Assembly: GCA_042140185.1 (NCBI GenBank) | Contig: CP159477.1 | Span: 2,666,001 to 2,730,000, forward strand | DNA length: 64,000 bases | Origin: JANSXG01 sp024743075 | GTDB lineage: Bacteria; Planctomycetota; Phycisphaerae; Phycisphaerales; UBA1924 | Reading direction: 5' to 3' | Shown: positions 18,314-27,523 of the stretch, one piece after another | How positions within the stretch are numbered: the first letter of the stretch is position 1 | How the letters are laid out: the number at the start of each line of letters is the position of its first letter | Notes under the pieces: model-generated | Database searches by the model: none | What the model saw: only the letters and a program-made list of their open reading frames with translations | What the model was told of the DNA's origin: nothing | Program-made: the position numbers and the translations under genes

Positions 18314-19585
18314 ATGGCGAACAAAGTTGTACTCGCGTACTCGGGCGGGCTGGACACCTCGGCGATCGTGCCGTGGCTCATCGAGAACTACGGCTGCGAA
18401 GTTGTAGCGTTCGTGGCCGATGTAGGCCAGGGCGCGGACGAGTTGAAGGGCGTTGAGAAGAAGGCCAAGGACAGCGGCGCGAGCGAGTGCCATGTCGTGG
18501 ACCTGCGTGAGGAGTTTCTGAAGAGCTATGTCTTCCCGACTCTGGTCGCGGGCATCACCTACGAGAAGAAGTACCTCCTCGGCACCTCGATGGCCCGTCC
18601 GGTCATCGCGAAGGCACAGGTCGAAGTCGCCCGCAAGGTCGGCGCGGACGCGCTGTGCCATGGCTGTACCGGCAAGGGCAACGATCAGGTGCGTTTCGAG
18701 CACGCGTTCGCGGCGCTCGCGCCGGACCTGAAGGTGATCGCGCCGTGGCGCGAGTGGAACATGAAGAGCCGCGACGACCTGATGGACTACATCGAGTCCA
18801 AGGGCGTGCCCTGCTCGGCCAGCCGGCAGAAGCCCTGGAGCCGCGACTCGAACCTGTGGCACGTTTCCCACGAGGGCGGCGTGCTGGAGAACCCGTGGAC
18901 GCCCGCGCCCGAAGAGGTCTGGATGCGCACCGCCAACCCGGTCGATACGCCCGACGAGCCGGAAGACGTGCAGTTGAAATTCGTCAACGGGCGTCCGGTG
19001 GCGCTCAACGGCAAGGACCTCGGCCCGGTCGAACTGGTCGAGCAGCTCAACGACATCGCGGCGCGTCACTGCGTGGGCCGCGTGGACATGATCGAGAGCC
19101 GGGTCGTCGGCATGAAGAGCCGCGGCTGCTACGAGACCCCGGCAGGCACGGTGTTGGTCGAGGCGCTGCAAGCGCTCGAGCAGCTCACGCTCGATCGCGA
19201 GACCCGCCGCTTCAAGGAAGAGCTTGGGCTGAAGTCCGCGCACCTCGTGTACGAGGGGCGCTGGTTCACGCCGATGCGCGAGATCCTGCACGCCGCGACC
19301 GAAAAGATTGCCGAGAAGCTGAACGGCGAGGTGGTCGTTCGCCTGCACAAGTGCTCGGCGATTACCGTCCAGCGTCGGGCCGAAAAGACGCTCTACAGCG
19401 AAGAGTTCGCGACATTCGGCGCGGACACCGTGTACAACCAGAAGCACGCCGAGGGCTTCATCCAGATCTTCAGCCTGCCCGAACGCATCGTCGCGATGCG
19501 GGACGGGGTCGGAGGCCCGCACTCGACCGGCAAGCCCCTGGCACCGAACGAGGTGGTCGAAGAGCCCGCTGGCGTGGGGGCGTAA
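18314..19585 (+). CDS. argG: Argininosuccinate synthase
   Basis: This enzyme joins citrulline and aspartate with ATP. About 423 residues from the ATG at 18314, which has GGAGAG 7-12 nt upstream; an in-frame ATG at 18290 is less likely. The N-terminus VVLAYSGGLDTSAIVPWL is the PP-loop ATP motif. CHGCTGKGNDQVRFE and SRDSNLWHVSHEGG are family signatures. It lies 3 nt before argH and is intact. Confidence 0.96.
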   Translation: MANKVVLAYSGGLDTSAIVPWLIENYGCEVVAFVADVGQGADELKGVEKKAKDSGASECHVVDLREEFLKSYVFPTLVAGITYEKKYLLGTSMARPVIAKAQVEVARKVGADALCHGCTGKGNDQVRFEHAFAALAPDLKVIAPWREWNMKSRDDLMDYIESKGVPCSASRQKPWSRDSNLWHVSHEGGVLENPWTPAPEEVWMRTANPVDTPDEPEDVQLKFVNGRPVALNGKDLGPVELVEQLNDIAARHCVGRVDMIESRVVGMKSRGCYETPAGTVLVEALQALEQLTLDRETRRFKEELGLKSAHLVYEGRWFTPMREILHAATEKIAEKLNGEVVVRLHKCSAITVQRRAEKTLYSEEFATFGADTVYNQKHAEGFIQIFSLPERIVAMRDGVGGPHSTGKPLAPNEVVEEPAGVGA

Positions 19586-19588
19586 ACC

Positions 19589-21003
19589 ATGTGGGGAGGA
19601 CGCTTCGAAACCGGTCCGGACGAACTGTTCAAGCGGTTCAACGACTCGCTGCGCTTCGACTCCATTCTGCTCCCGTTCGATGTGCAGGGCTCGGTCGCCT
19701 GGCGCAAGCACTGCGAAGCGCGGGAGTGCTGACGAATGACGAGCTGTCATCGCTGCAGGACGCGCTGCATCAGATCGCCGAGGAGCACGAGGAGGCGCCC
19801 GACAGGGCCCGGCTCGCTGACGACGAAGACATCCACTCGTACGTCGAGCGCCAGCTCATCGAACGGGTCGGTCCGCTCGGGAAGAAGCTGCACACCGGAC
19901 GCAGTCGCAACGACCAAGTCGCCACCGATCTGAAGCTGTACACCCGGCACGCCATCGACGGCTGGCTCGCGGATCTGCTGGAGCTGCGAGCCGCGCTGGT
20001 CGATTTGGCCGACCGCCACCGGGACCTGATCATCCCGGGCTTCACGCACCTGCAGCTCGCGCAGCCGGTGTTGTTTGCGCACTGGTGCCTCGCGTACGTC
20101 GAGATGCTTGAGCGCGACGCCGAGCGTCTGGTCGATGCGCGGAAGCGTCTCAATCGTTGCCCGTTGGGCAGCGGTGCGCTCGCGGGAACGGCGTACTCCG
20201 TCGATCGCGACCAGATCGCGTCGCAGCTCGGTTTCGACTGCGCAACGCGGAACAGTCTCGACGCCGTCAGCGATCGCGATCACGTGGTCGATGTCCTCAG
20301 CGCGGCCTCGATCTGCGCGACGCACCTGTCGCGGATCAGCGAGGACCTGATCATCTACGCCAGCGATGGGTTCGGGCTGGTGACCATGTCCGACGCGGTC
20401 GCGACCGGCAGCTCGCTCATGCCGCAGAAGAAGAACCCGGACGCGCTCGAACTGCTGCGGGGCAAAGCCGGGCGGATCATCGGTTCACTCGTGTCGCTGC
20501 TGGTGACCGTGAAGGGCCTGCCGATGGCGTACAACAAAGACATGCAGGAGGACAAGGAGCCGCTGTTCGACGCGGTCACCAATCTTTCGCTGTCGCTGCG
20601 CGTGATGAAGATCGTCGTAGACACACTGATCGTGAACGAGGACCGTTGCGTCGCTATGGCCAAGCGCGGCTACGCGAACGCGACCGATCTGGCCGACTAC
20701 CTTGTGCACCGGGGCGTCGCCTTCCGCGACTCGCACGACATCGTCGGGCGGGCCGTGCGCGGCTCTATCGAAAGGGGCATCCCGCTGGAGGAGATGGACC
20801 TTGCGTCGCTCCAGCGGTACAGCGATGTGATCAAGGACGATGTCTACGACTGGCTGACGCTCGATTCGGTCGTGTCGAAGCGTGATGTCGTGGGCGGCAC
20901 GGCCCCGGCGCGGGTTCACCGCGCCATCGACGATGCGAGGACTCGCATCCACACGCAGCGCGATCAACTGCGCAATTGCGCTCCGTCGGGAGCGGACGCG
21001 TGA
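19589..21003 (+). CDS. argH: Argininosuccinate lyase (apparent frameshift)
   Basis: This enzyme splits argininosuccinate to arginine and fumarate, the last step of the pathway. The N-terminus is MWGGRFETGPDELFKRFN. The catalytic loop GSSLMPQKKNPD and the TGRSRNDQVATD signature are intact. The frame breaks at 19699-19704, where GTCGCCTGGCGC should read with one more G (GGGCGC) to give SVAWAQALRSAGVL. The last 4 bases overlap the GNAT gene as GTGA. Only this single base stands against function, so I treat it as a sequence error. Confidence 0.92.
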
Positions 21004-21581
21004 GCGTTGCTGGGGCCGGCCGTTCGAAGGCTTCGGCCCGCCCCTCGACCGTCACCCAACCGGTCGAAGTTGTTGCTGCGCAGCAAGACAGCCAAGCCGA
21101 GCCCGTGCTGGAAGTGCGCTCCGCCGGACCCTTGGACGCTCCGGGTGTCTGTGAACTCGTCTCACGCTGGGCGAACGCCGGACGCCTGCTCCCGCGTACC
21201 CTTCGTGAGGTCGAGAGCCTCATCGAGTGCTTCGTTGTCGCGAGGCTCGGCGAAGAGGTGGTCGGCTGCGCCGCGCTCATCGTCTGCGGCGAGGCGATGG
21301 CCGAGATCCGCTCGGTCGCGGTTGACCCGACGCGCACCGGGCACGGCATCGGGCGGCGCATGGTCGAGTTCCTGCTCGACGAGTCGATGCGCCTCGATCT
21401 GGACCGCGTCTTTCTGCTGACGAGGAATCCAGCCTTTTTTGAACGCTGTGGCTTTCGCACGATCGATCCGGACGACCTGCCCGACAGCTTCGTGCACGAC
21501 TTCCTGAACATCCAGCAGCGCACATTCACCGATCGCTACGTCATGACGCGCGAGATCGGTGACGTGTACCACGCCGGGTGA
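21000..21581 (+). CDS. GNAT acetyltransferase, probable N-acetylglutamate synthase
   Basis: 193 residues from the GTG at 21000 that overlaps the argH stop (GTGA). After a disordered 45-residue head comes a GNAT fold: EVRSAGPLDAPGVCELVSRW, EVVGCAALIV, the core EIRSVAVDPTRTGHGIGRRMVEFLL (shown in two parts here: strand beta4 plus the acetyl-CoA loop R-x-x-G-x-G-x-G/R), and a C-terminal FFERCGFRTI strand. This pattern is that of the short N-acetylglutamate synthases found alone or fused to ArgH in some bacteria. It would supply the pathway's first step, otherwise absent from the cluster. Not fused here but translationally coupled. Confidence 0.8.
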   Translation: MSVAGAGRSKASARPSTVTQPVEVVAAQQDSQAEPVLEVRSAGPLDAPGVCELVSRWANAGRLLPRTLREVESLIECFVVARLGEEVVGCAALIVCGEAMAEIRSVAVDPTRTGHGIGRRMVEFLLDESMRLDLDRVFLLTRNPAFFERCGFRTIDPDDLPDSFVHDFLNIQQRTFTDRYVMTREIGDVYHAG

Positions 21582-21603
21582 GTTCGACCGGCCCGGCGCT
21601 GGC

Positions 21604-22989
21604 TCAGCTGCCGGGGCGGAGCACGTCGATCACGGTCGGCTCGATGATCCGCACGCCGTTGTTGCTCTGCGGGCGGGCCGCGCCAGCGACGCCGACGATC
21701 GCGTTGAGCATGCTGTCGATCGCGATGTCTTCGTTGGGCGTGACGTACGCGAGCGTGCGCCCGAACCTCCCTCGACCGACTGCAGTCGGAACATCAGCGG
21801 CAGCCGCTTGCCGTTGTAGATGGCCGATGGGACGAGGCGACCGACCACGATGTAGTCGCGGCGTCCGGCGAGCGCTTCGTCCAGTTCGTCGAAATTCTCG
21901 GCGGCCTCGTCGGTCGCCGAGCGGATCGCTTCGAGTTCCTCGATCGCCTGTTGGAGCTCGAGGCGGATGTTGAGCAGGTCGATGCGGGCCTGCGCGTATC
22001 GCTGGACGTCCGCGGCGAGCGGGGTCTCGGCGGCGAGTTCGATCAGGTCTCGAAACTCCTGGATCAGCGGACGGATCTCGGCGTCGGCGGTCTTCTGAGC
22101 CGCGACGACGCCGTAGGCCTCGTCGAGCTGCCTGCTGCGCTGGATCACGACGTCCATCGGCGACAGCGATTCGGCTTCTTCCGCGGCGTCCGCGGCTGAC
22201 TCGTCGCTTCCCATCTCGACCGAACCGGGCTGATCGGTGCCGGTCGGTTCGGCGGTCTCCTTGGTGTCGGTGCCCGGCGACGCGCCCTCGTCCGAAGCGT
22301 CCTCATCAGAGTCGGCGGCCGGGTCGGCCGCATCGCCCTCGCCCGTCGGCTGCCGGGGCTGGGTCTCTTCGGGCTTTGCCTCCGGCTTCGGCTCGGCCGG
22401 CTTGGGCTGTTCGGGCTGCGCCTGGTTCTGCCTGGCCAGGAACTGCTCGACCTCCGCCTCGGTCGCACGACGGGTTGCCGCCGCGATCACGAACCCGTTC
22501 GCCCCGTCCGGAGCGGGAACGATGTAGCCGTCGGTCTGGTTCTGGTTGTTCATGATCGGCCCGAAGTAGCGGAACTTCGTGCCCGGGGGAACGACCGACT
22601 GCATGTTGACGCGACGGTACGAGCTCTCGGTCGTCGGGACCGACGCGTTGATCGGCGCGGGGCCGCGTTGCGGACCGTCTCTATCCGCGCGCCTTCTTCG
22701 ATGATTCGAGCGTCGCGAGTATCGATCCAGACGCGCGTGCCCTTGGGGTACGCCACTCGATACCAATCGAACGACTCCGCGTTCACTTTGAGCAACTGAC
22801 CCTGCTTCAGGTTCGCGATCGCGTACCAGCTCGGCGAGTCGCCGCAACGGAGTTCGGTGTCGCGGGTCAGCACGACCCAGAACGGCTCAAGATCGTTCAC
22901 CTGCGCACGGCTCGGGGGGCGGCTGCGCCCAGCGCGACCAAGGCGAGGATGAACAGGGCCAACGGGCGCCAGAGGGAAGTCGTGTTCAT
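21604..22989 (-). CDS. Secreted protein with SH3-like N-terminal domain (three apparent frameshifts)
   Basis: After repair, about 460 residues. A signal peptide begins MNTTSLWRPLALFILALVAL. An SH3b-like region follows (VLTRDTELRCGDSPSWYAI, a GQLLKV turn, and KGTRVWIDTRDA) and then a Pro/Glu/Asp-rich linker of about 90 residues. A long helical region and a C-terminal beta part ending VIDVLRPGS complete it. Frame breaks lie near 22914-22930, 22651-22660 and 21756-21763; the last two need one extra C/G at GCGCCC or GGGCGC. The start has an AAGGA site. It converges on the GNAT gene and diverges from the TolC-like gene. Probably a periplasmic cell-wall-associated protein; the role is unknown. Confidence 0.65.
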
Positions 22990-23094
22990 AGTTCGATTCC
23001 TTCGTTCGTCTCGTACCGCGACGGGTACCGGGCGCGGCGATTTTCAGGGCTGCTCGTGGGAAAACTGGACGGTGATTCAACGAGTTGAACCACT

Positions 23095-23131
23095 TTGACC
23101 TCGGCCCCCGCGCGGGCTACGCTCCGAGTCT
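23095..23131 (+). promoter_or_regulatory. Promoter of the TolC-like gene, predicted leaderless
   Basis: TTGACC (23095-23100), a 17-bp spacer and TACGCT (23118-23123) end 8 nt before the ATG at 23132. No ribosome binding site lies between. Of the leaderless candidates this one and argR have the best -35/-10 pairs. Confidence 0.7.
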
Positions 23132-24907
23132 ATGCCCAACCGCACGACATCCTACCGGACCCGGTGCCTCGCGGCAGCATCGCTCGCGCTTTGCGTGGGC
23201 GCATGCTCGACCCCGTTCGAGGCAGAGACCGGTGAGTCCCTGAGGCGATCGGTGCTGGATTCCATCCGAACCGAGATGGCAGACACGACGGCACGCCCGC
23301 TCCGCGCTCAGGTCGAGCCGATCGACCTCAGCGATCAGCGACTCGAGACGCTCAACTCGATGGCCGGCCCGGAGTCTTACGATGGCGAGCCGCTCCCGAA
23401 CATCGGGCCCGACCTCGCCGGCAACCAGCCCGACACCAGCGAAATCTCGCTCGAACAGGCCATCCAATCGGCCGTCCGGCACAATCTGCGCCTGCAGGAC
23501 GCCTCGTTTTCGCCGGCGATCAGCCGCGAGCAGTTGACGCAGGCGGAGTCTGTCTTTGACTGGGTGTTCTTCGCCGATGCCCGGTGGAACGCGCTCGACG
23601 AGCCGCAACTCGGCACCAGCTTCGGCGCGGGTCGGGCGAACGTGCGAAAGGACCTCGCGCTGAGCGCCGGGTTTCGGAAACGGTTGACGAGCGGTGGAGA
23701 ACTCACCTTCTCCCAGAGCGAGACCTACAGCGACATCAGTTCCCCCGGCGTGAACTTCGTTCCGGATCCCTCAAACGCCGTGGGCTTCAGCGCTCGCCTC
23801 GACCAACCGCTGCTGCGCGGCTTCGGGCGGGAGGTCACGCTCGCCGAGGTCCGCCTCGCCGAGAGCGCGCAGCGGGCGTCTGTCCAGCAACTCCGCGACC
23901 AGCTGATCGCGACGGTCACCGAGACCGAACGAGCCTATTGGAACCTTGCGACGGCGTATCGCTCGCTTCGCATCCAGCAGCGACTGCTCGATCGTGGCGA
24001 AGAAGTCCGCCGGCGCGTGGAAGCCCGACTCGAACTCGACGCCACCCCCGCCGCCGTCTTCGACGCCCGCTCGCAGGTCGAGTTCCGTCGCGCGAACGTC
24101 ATACGCGCCACCAACGCCCTGCGCCAGGCCTCCGACGCGCTCAAGATCCGGATGAACGACCCGGCCTACCCGATCGAGAGCGAAGTCCTGCTTGAGCCCG
24201 TGGACGCACCCGTGAGCTCTCCGGTCGAGCTGAGTTTCTTCGACGCCGTGACCACCGCCCTCGATCGACGCCCCGAGATCGAGCAGGCGATCCTCACGAT
24301 CAACGATGCCTCGATCCGCGTCGCCGTCGCCGACAACGGTCGTCTGCCCGCCCTGAACCTCGCGGCCCAGGCCAACTTCGACGGGCTGGCCGAGAACCTC
24401 GGCGATGCGCTCGACGAGGAGTTCGGCGGCGACTACGCCAGTTACATCGTCTCGCTGACTTTCGAGCAAGCGCTCGGCAATCGCGGCCCCGAGGCGTTCT
24501 TCCGGCAGCGCCAGCTCGAACGCCTTCGCGCAATGAACACCTACCGCCTCGCGGTCCAGACCGTGCTGCTGGAGGTGAAGACCGCGCTGCGGAATCTTCA
24601 GACGAACTACCAGCTGATCGAGCAGACGCGCATCGCGCGCCTCGCCGCGACCGAGAACCTGCGCACGCTCGAAGTCCAGGGCGAAACGACGCGCGGTTTC
24701 ACGCCCGAGTTCCTCGACCTGCAGTTCACCCGGCAGCGGGCGCTCGCCGATGCGGAGTTGCAGGAGATCCAGGCGCTCGCCGACTACAGCGTCGGCCTCG
24801 CCGAGTATTACGCAGCGACCGGATCGACGCTGGCGCGGCTCGGCATCAAGGTCGCCCCACCGACCGCGCGTGAACTGCTCGGCCCGGCGGGCACCGGCGA
24901 CGAGTAA
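23132..24907 (+). CDS. TolC-family outer-membrane efflux lipoprotein
   Basis: 591 residues. A signal peptide ends in a lipobox (LCVGACS; Cys near residue 25). After a spacer rich in Asp/Glu, two outer-membrane-efflux repeats follow, starting at ISLEQAIQSAVRHNLRLQD and at VELSFFDAVTTALDRRPEIEQ. Long amphipathic helices and an FEQALGNRGPEA strand are typical of TolC. It is the outer-membrane duct of a tripartite pump or of type I secretion, but no inner-membrane partner is adjacent, so it may be shared. A second paralogue lies at 31288-32988. Confidence 0.85.
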   Translation: MPNRTTSYRTRCLAAASLALCVGACSTPFEAETGESLRRSVLDSIRTEMADTTARPLRAQVEPIDLSDQRLETLNSMAGPESYDGEPLPNIGPDLAGNQPDTSEISLEQAIQSAVRHNLRLQDASFSPAISREQLTQAESVFDWVFFADARWNALDEPQLGTSFGAGRANVRKDLALSAGFRKRLTSGGELTFSQSETYSDISSPGVNFVPDPSNAVGFSARLDQPLLRGFGREVTLAEVRLAESAQRASVQQLRDQLIATVTETERAYWNLATAYRSLRIQQRLLDRGEEVRRRVEARLELDATPAAVFDARSQVEFRRANVIRATNALRQASDALKIRMNDPAYPIESEVLLEPVDAPVSSPVELSFFDAVTTALDRRPEIEQAILTINDASIRVAVADNGRLPALNLAAQANFDGLAENLGDALDEEFGGDYASYIVSLTFEQALGNRGPEAFFRQRQLERLRAMNTYRLAVQTVLLEVKTALRNLQTNYQLIEQTRIARLAATENLRTLEVQGETTRGFTPEFLDLQFTRQRALADAELQEIQALADYSVGLAEYYAATGSTLARLGIKVAPPTARELLGPAGTGDE

Positions 24908-24914
24908 CTTCCCA

Positions 24915-25862
24915 GTGGCCACCGACCGTTCCCAGATCGCCGAAGCCGCGAGGCGCATCCGCGCCGGAGGGGTCGTCGCGTTCCCGACCGAGACGGTCTA
25001 CGGGCTCGCGGCCGATGCGCTCAACCCGGACGCGGTGCTGAAGGTCTTCGAGTTGAAGGGCCGGCCCGAGTCGCAGCCGATGAGCGTGATCGTCTCCGGC
25101 ACCCGCATGGCCCAGCGCGTCGTGAAGTCATGGCCCGAGCGGGCGAAGGTGCTCGCCAACCGCTTCTGGCCCGGCCCTCTGACGATCGTCGTCCGGCGAT
25201 CGCCGGATCTCCCCTATCAGGTCACCGCCGGTCGCGACGGCGTCGGCCTGCGCTGTCCCGACCACCCGATCGCGCTCGCGCTGCTGGAGACCTGCGGCTT
25301 CCCGCTGCTCGGTCCGAGCGCGAACCGCAGTGGGCAACCTTCGCCGACGAGCGCGGATCATGTCCGCCGCGCATTCCCGGACTCGGACCTGCTTGTTCTC
25401 GACGGCGGGCCGTGTCGTACGGGCATCGAGTCCACGATCATCGAGGTCGGCCCGGACGGCGACCGGATCCTGCGTGTGGGGGCGATCACCCCCGAGGAAC
25501 TCGGTGTGGATCTGGACCATATCGCCGAAGGCGTCGGCGCACCGATGCGTTCGCCGGTCGGAGACGACGACTACCCGATCGAGCTGTTCTCCGTCGCGGA
25601 CTGGCCGGCGGTGCTCGAACGCGGGAACGGGAAGGCCGTCGTGCTCGCCGTGTCCGACGAGGTACGGGTCGAACCGCCGAACGAACTCGTGCGCATGCCG
25701 CGCGATGCGGGGCAATACGCGAACACCCTGTACGCTGCCATCCTAGCCGCGGCGACATCGGGCGCGGATCGCACGCTCGTCGAACGACCGACGCAGACCG
25801 ACGGGCTCTGGCGGACGATCCACGCCCGGCTGCAGCGGCTCGCACCCGAATCCGGGAAATAG
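24915..25862 (+). CDS. tsaC: L-threonylcarbamoyladenylate synthase (Sua5/YwlC type)
   Basis: This enzyme makes threonylcarbamoyl-AMP for the t6A37 modification of ANN-decoding tRNAs. About 315 residues. FPTETVYGLAADA and KVFELKGRP are the classic YrdC-domain motifs. LGPSANRSGQPSPT and the RTGIESTIIE segment complete the active site. The C-terminal 100 residues form the extra Sua5 domain. The GTG start at 24915 lies 7 nt after the tolC-like stop, so the two are probably co-transcribed. Intact. Confidence 0.92.
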   Translation: MATDRSQIAEAARRIRAGGVVAFPTETVYGLAADALNPDAVLKVFELKGRPESQPMSVIVSGTRMAQRVVKSWPERAKVLANRFWPGPLTIVVRRSPDLPYQVTAGRDGVGLRCPDHPIALALLETCGFPLLGPSANRSGQPSPTSADHVRRAFPDSDLLVLDGGPCRTGIESTIIEVGPDGDRILRVGAITPEELGVDLDHIAEGVGAPMRSPVGDDDYPIELFSVADWPAVLERGNGKAVVLAVSDEVRVEPPNELVRMPRDAGQYANTLYAAILAAATSGADRTLVERPTQTDGLWRTIHARLQRLAPESGK

Positions 25863-25870
25863 GCGACCGA

Positions 25871-26608
25871 TCAGCTCTTCTGGCGAACGAGTCGCGACAG
25901 GTCGCCGTTCTCGTCTTCGATGATGATCTCGTCCGCCTCGTCGAGGAACAGCCCGTGGTCCACGATGCCCGGCATGGTGTTCAGCGCTGCCCGGAACATC
26001 TCGGGGTCCATGGCGTTGCGATCGCCCGGGTTCGTGTCCGGGTCGGCCGGCATCGCGAGATCGAGGATCAGGTTGCCGTTGTCGGTGCGTATCGGCTGCG
26101 CCTTGTCGTCGAGACGCATGCGCGGGTCGAGGCCGAGCCACTCGAAGCGTGAGGTGAGCACACCCAGCGCGAAATCCAAGACCTCGACCGGGACACGGAA
26201 GCTGTCGCCCAGCCGTTCGGCCCGCTTCGTGTGCTGGACGAGGTACACCGTCCGGCGTGCGGCGTACGCGACGATCTTTTCGCGCGTCATCGCGCCCCCA
26301 CCGCCCTTGATCATGCGCATCTCGTCGTCAAACTCGTCGGCCCCATCGAACAGCACGTCGACCGCGAGCGTGTCACGCATCTCGACGACCTCGATGCCGA
26401 GTTCCCGGGCGAGATCCGCCGAGGCGTTCGAGGTCGCGACGGCCTTGATGTGCGCCAGCCCGCCATTGCGGATGCGATCGGCCAGCGCTCGGATCGCCCG
26501 AGTGGCGGCACGCCCGGTCCCGAGCCCGACCATCATCCGGTGATTGATCCCGGCGATGGCGGCTTGCGCGAGTTGGTCCTTGGCGACGTCTGTGGTGGAT
26601 TCGGACAT
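25871..26608 (-). CDS. rpiA: Ribose-5-phosphate isomerase A
   Basis: This enzyme interconverts ribose 5-phosphate and ribulose 5-phosphate in the pentose phosphate pathway. About 245 residues. The phosphate loop GLGTGRAATRAI, VDVLFDGADEFD and the catalytic KGGGGAMTREKIVA are all present. The start ATGTCGGAA (26606-26608) has no ribosome binding site but a TACTCT box 7 nt upstream, suggesting a leaderless transcript of its own. The upstream methyltransferase frame appears to run into this gene. It converges with tsaC. Intact. Confidence 0.95.
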   Translation of the reverse strand: MSESTTDVAKDQLAQAAIAGINHRMMVGLGTGRAATRAIRALADRIRNGGLAHIKAVATSNASADLARELGIEVVEMRDTLAVDVLFDGADEFDDEMRMIKGGGGAMTREKIVAYAARRTVYLVQHTKRAERLGDSFRVPVEVLDFALGVLTSRFEWLGLDPRMRLDDKAQPIRTDNGNLILDLAMPADPDTNPGDRNAMDPEMFRAALNTMPGIVDHGLFLDEADEIIIEDENGDLSRLVRQKS

Positions 26609-27479
26609 ACGATCCAGAGTAGCGGATCGGGCGGACCCGCTCGCGCACAAGCCCGAGGCACTCGCTGACGCGCTGCATCGCGATCGACGCGGCGACCGTG
26701 GCGTTCAGCGAATCCACACCGCCGGCGATAGGGATCCGCACGCGGACAGCGGCGCTGCCCGAAGCGCCATCGGTCAGGCCCTCTCCCTCGCTCCCGAGCA
26801 GGAGGCAGACGCGCGGGTCGCTGTGCTCGCCGAGTTTCCGGGCGAGTTCTCCGGGCGAAACCGCGTCCGGGGCCGTCGTGAGCGCGACCGCGAGAAACCC
26901 GGCGCGACGGAGCAGTTCAGCGCCTTCCGAGCCTGCCGGAATGGTCGCGTACGGGACGCGCAGGGCGTGGCCCATCGATACTCGGATGGCCTTTCGATAG
27001 AGCGGGTCGCAGCAGCGAGGCGTGATGAGCACCGCGCTGGCCCCGAAGGCCGCGGCGCTTCGGAACACGCCGCCCATGTTGTCGTGGTTGACGAGGTCTT
27101 CGGCGAGTACCAGCAGGCGATGTTCCCGGCCGAGCCCGGCGAGGTAGTCGGAGGCGTCGGGAACCGGGAGCCTGCGTCCTGCGCTCAGGCAGCCGCGATG
27201 GATGTCGAAGCCTACGATCGAGCCCATGACTTCACGCGACGCGAGATATACCGGGGGCGGGTCGGCGTGGCGCTCCAGAGCCGGGCGGATCGCCTCGAGC
27301 GCGTGTTCGGTCACCAGCACGGATTCCGCTTGGTACCGGGCGTCGCGCAGCAGCAGCGAGACAACGAATCGGCCCTCGGCCATGAACAGTTCGTCGCGCC
27401 GCCGCAGGTCGGCATCGCGTACATTCCGGTACGGAGCAACCCGCTCGTCCTCGATTTCCGTGATGGGAATGATCTGCAT
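26373..27479 (-). CDS. SpoU/TrmH-family RNA 2'-O-methyltransferase
   Basis: This enzyme methylates ribose 2'-OH in rRNA or tRNA using SAM. The SPOUT motifs are clear: LAEDLVNHDNMGGVFRSAAAFG (motif 1, given in part), CLLLGSEGEGLTD (motif 2) and IPIAGGVDSLNATVAASIA (motif 3). The N-terminal substrate-binding domain begins MQIIPITEIEDERVAPYRN. The natural end should be near 26650 (about 275 residues). The open frame nevertheless runs on through 236 bases of rpiA to 26373. Either the stop was lost through an error or the overlap is real; the tail has no family character. The ATG at 27477-27479 lacks a clear Shine-Dalgarno site. Confidence 0.85.
   Translation of the reverse strand: MQIIPITEIEDERVAPYRNVRDADLRRRDELFMAEGRFVVSLLLRDARYQAESVLVTEHALEAIRPALERHADPPPVYLASREVMGSIVGFDIHRGCLSAGRRLPVPDASDYLAGLGREHRLLVLAEDLVNHDNMGGVFRSAAAFGASAVLITPRCCDPLYRKAIRVSMGHALRVPYATIPAGSEGAELLRRAGFLAVALTTAPDAVSPGELARKLGEHSDPRVCLLLGSEGEGLTDGASGSAAVRVRIPIAGGVDSLNATVAASIAMQRVSECLGLVRERVRPIRYSGSYVRIHHRRRQGPTRASRHRRDQSPDDGRARDRACRHSGDPSAGRSHPQWRAGAHQGRRDLERLGGSRPGTRHRGRRDA
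26616..26621 (-). promoter_or_regulatory. -10 box of rpiA (leaderless candidate)
   Basis: TACTCT on the minus strand ends 7 nt before the ATG of rpiA. No good -35 is visible. Confidence 0.5.
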
Positions 27480-27523
27480 CCGCCGGAACGCTTCAGGAAG
27501 GGAATGACACGGAGATGTGCCCG

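Noticed and set aside
18251..19750. A 499-codon open frame opposite argG
   Set aside because: Antisense shadow of argG; Arg/His/Leu-rich composition typical of high-GC reverse frames and no recognisable domain.
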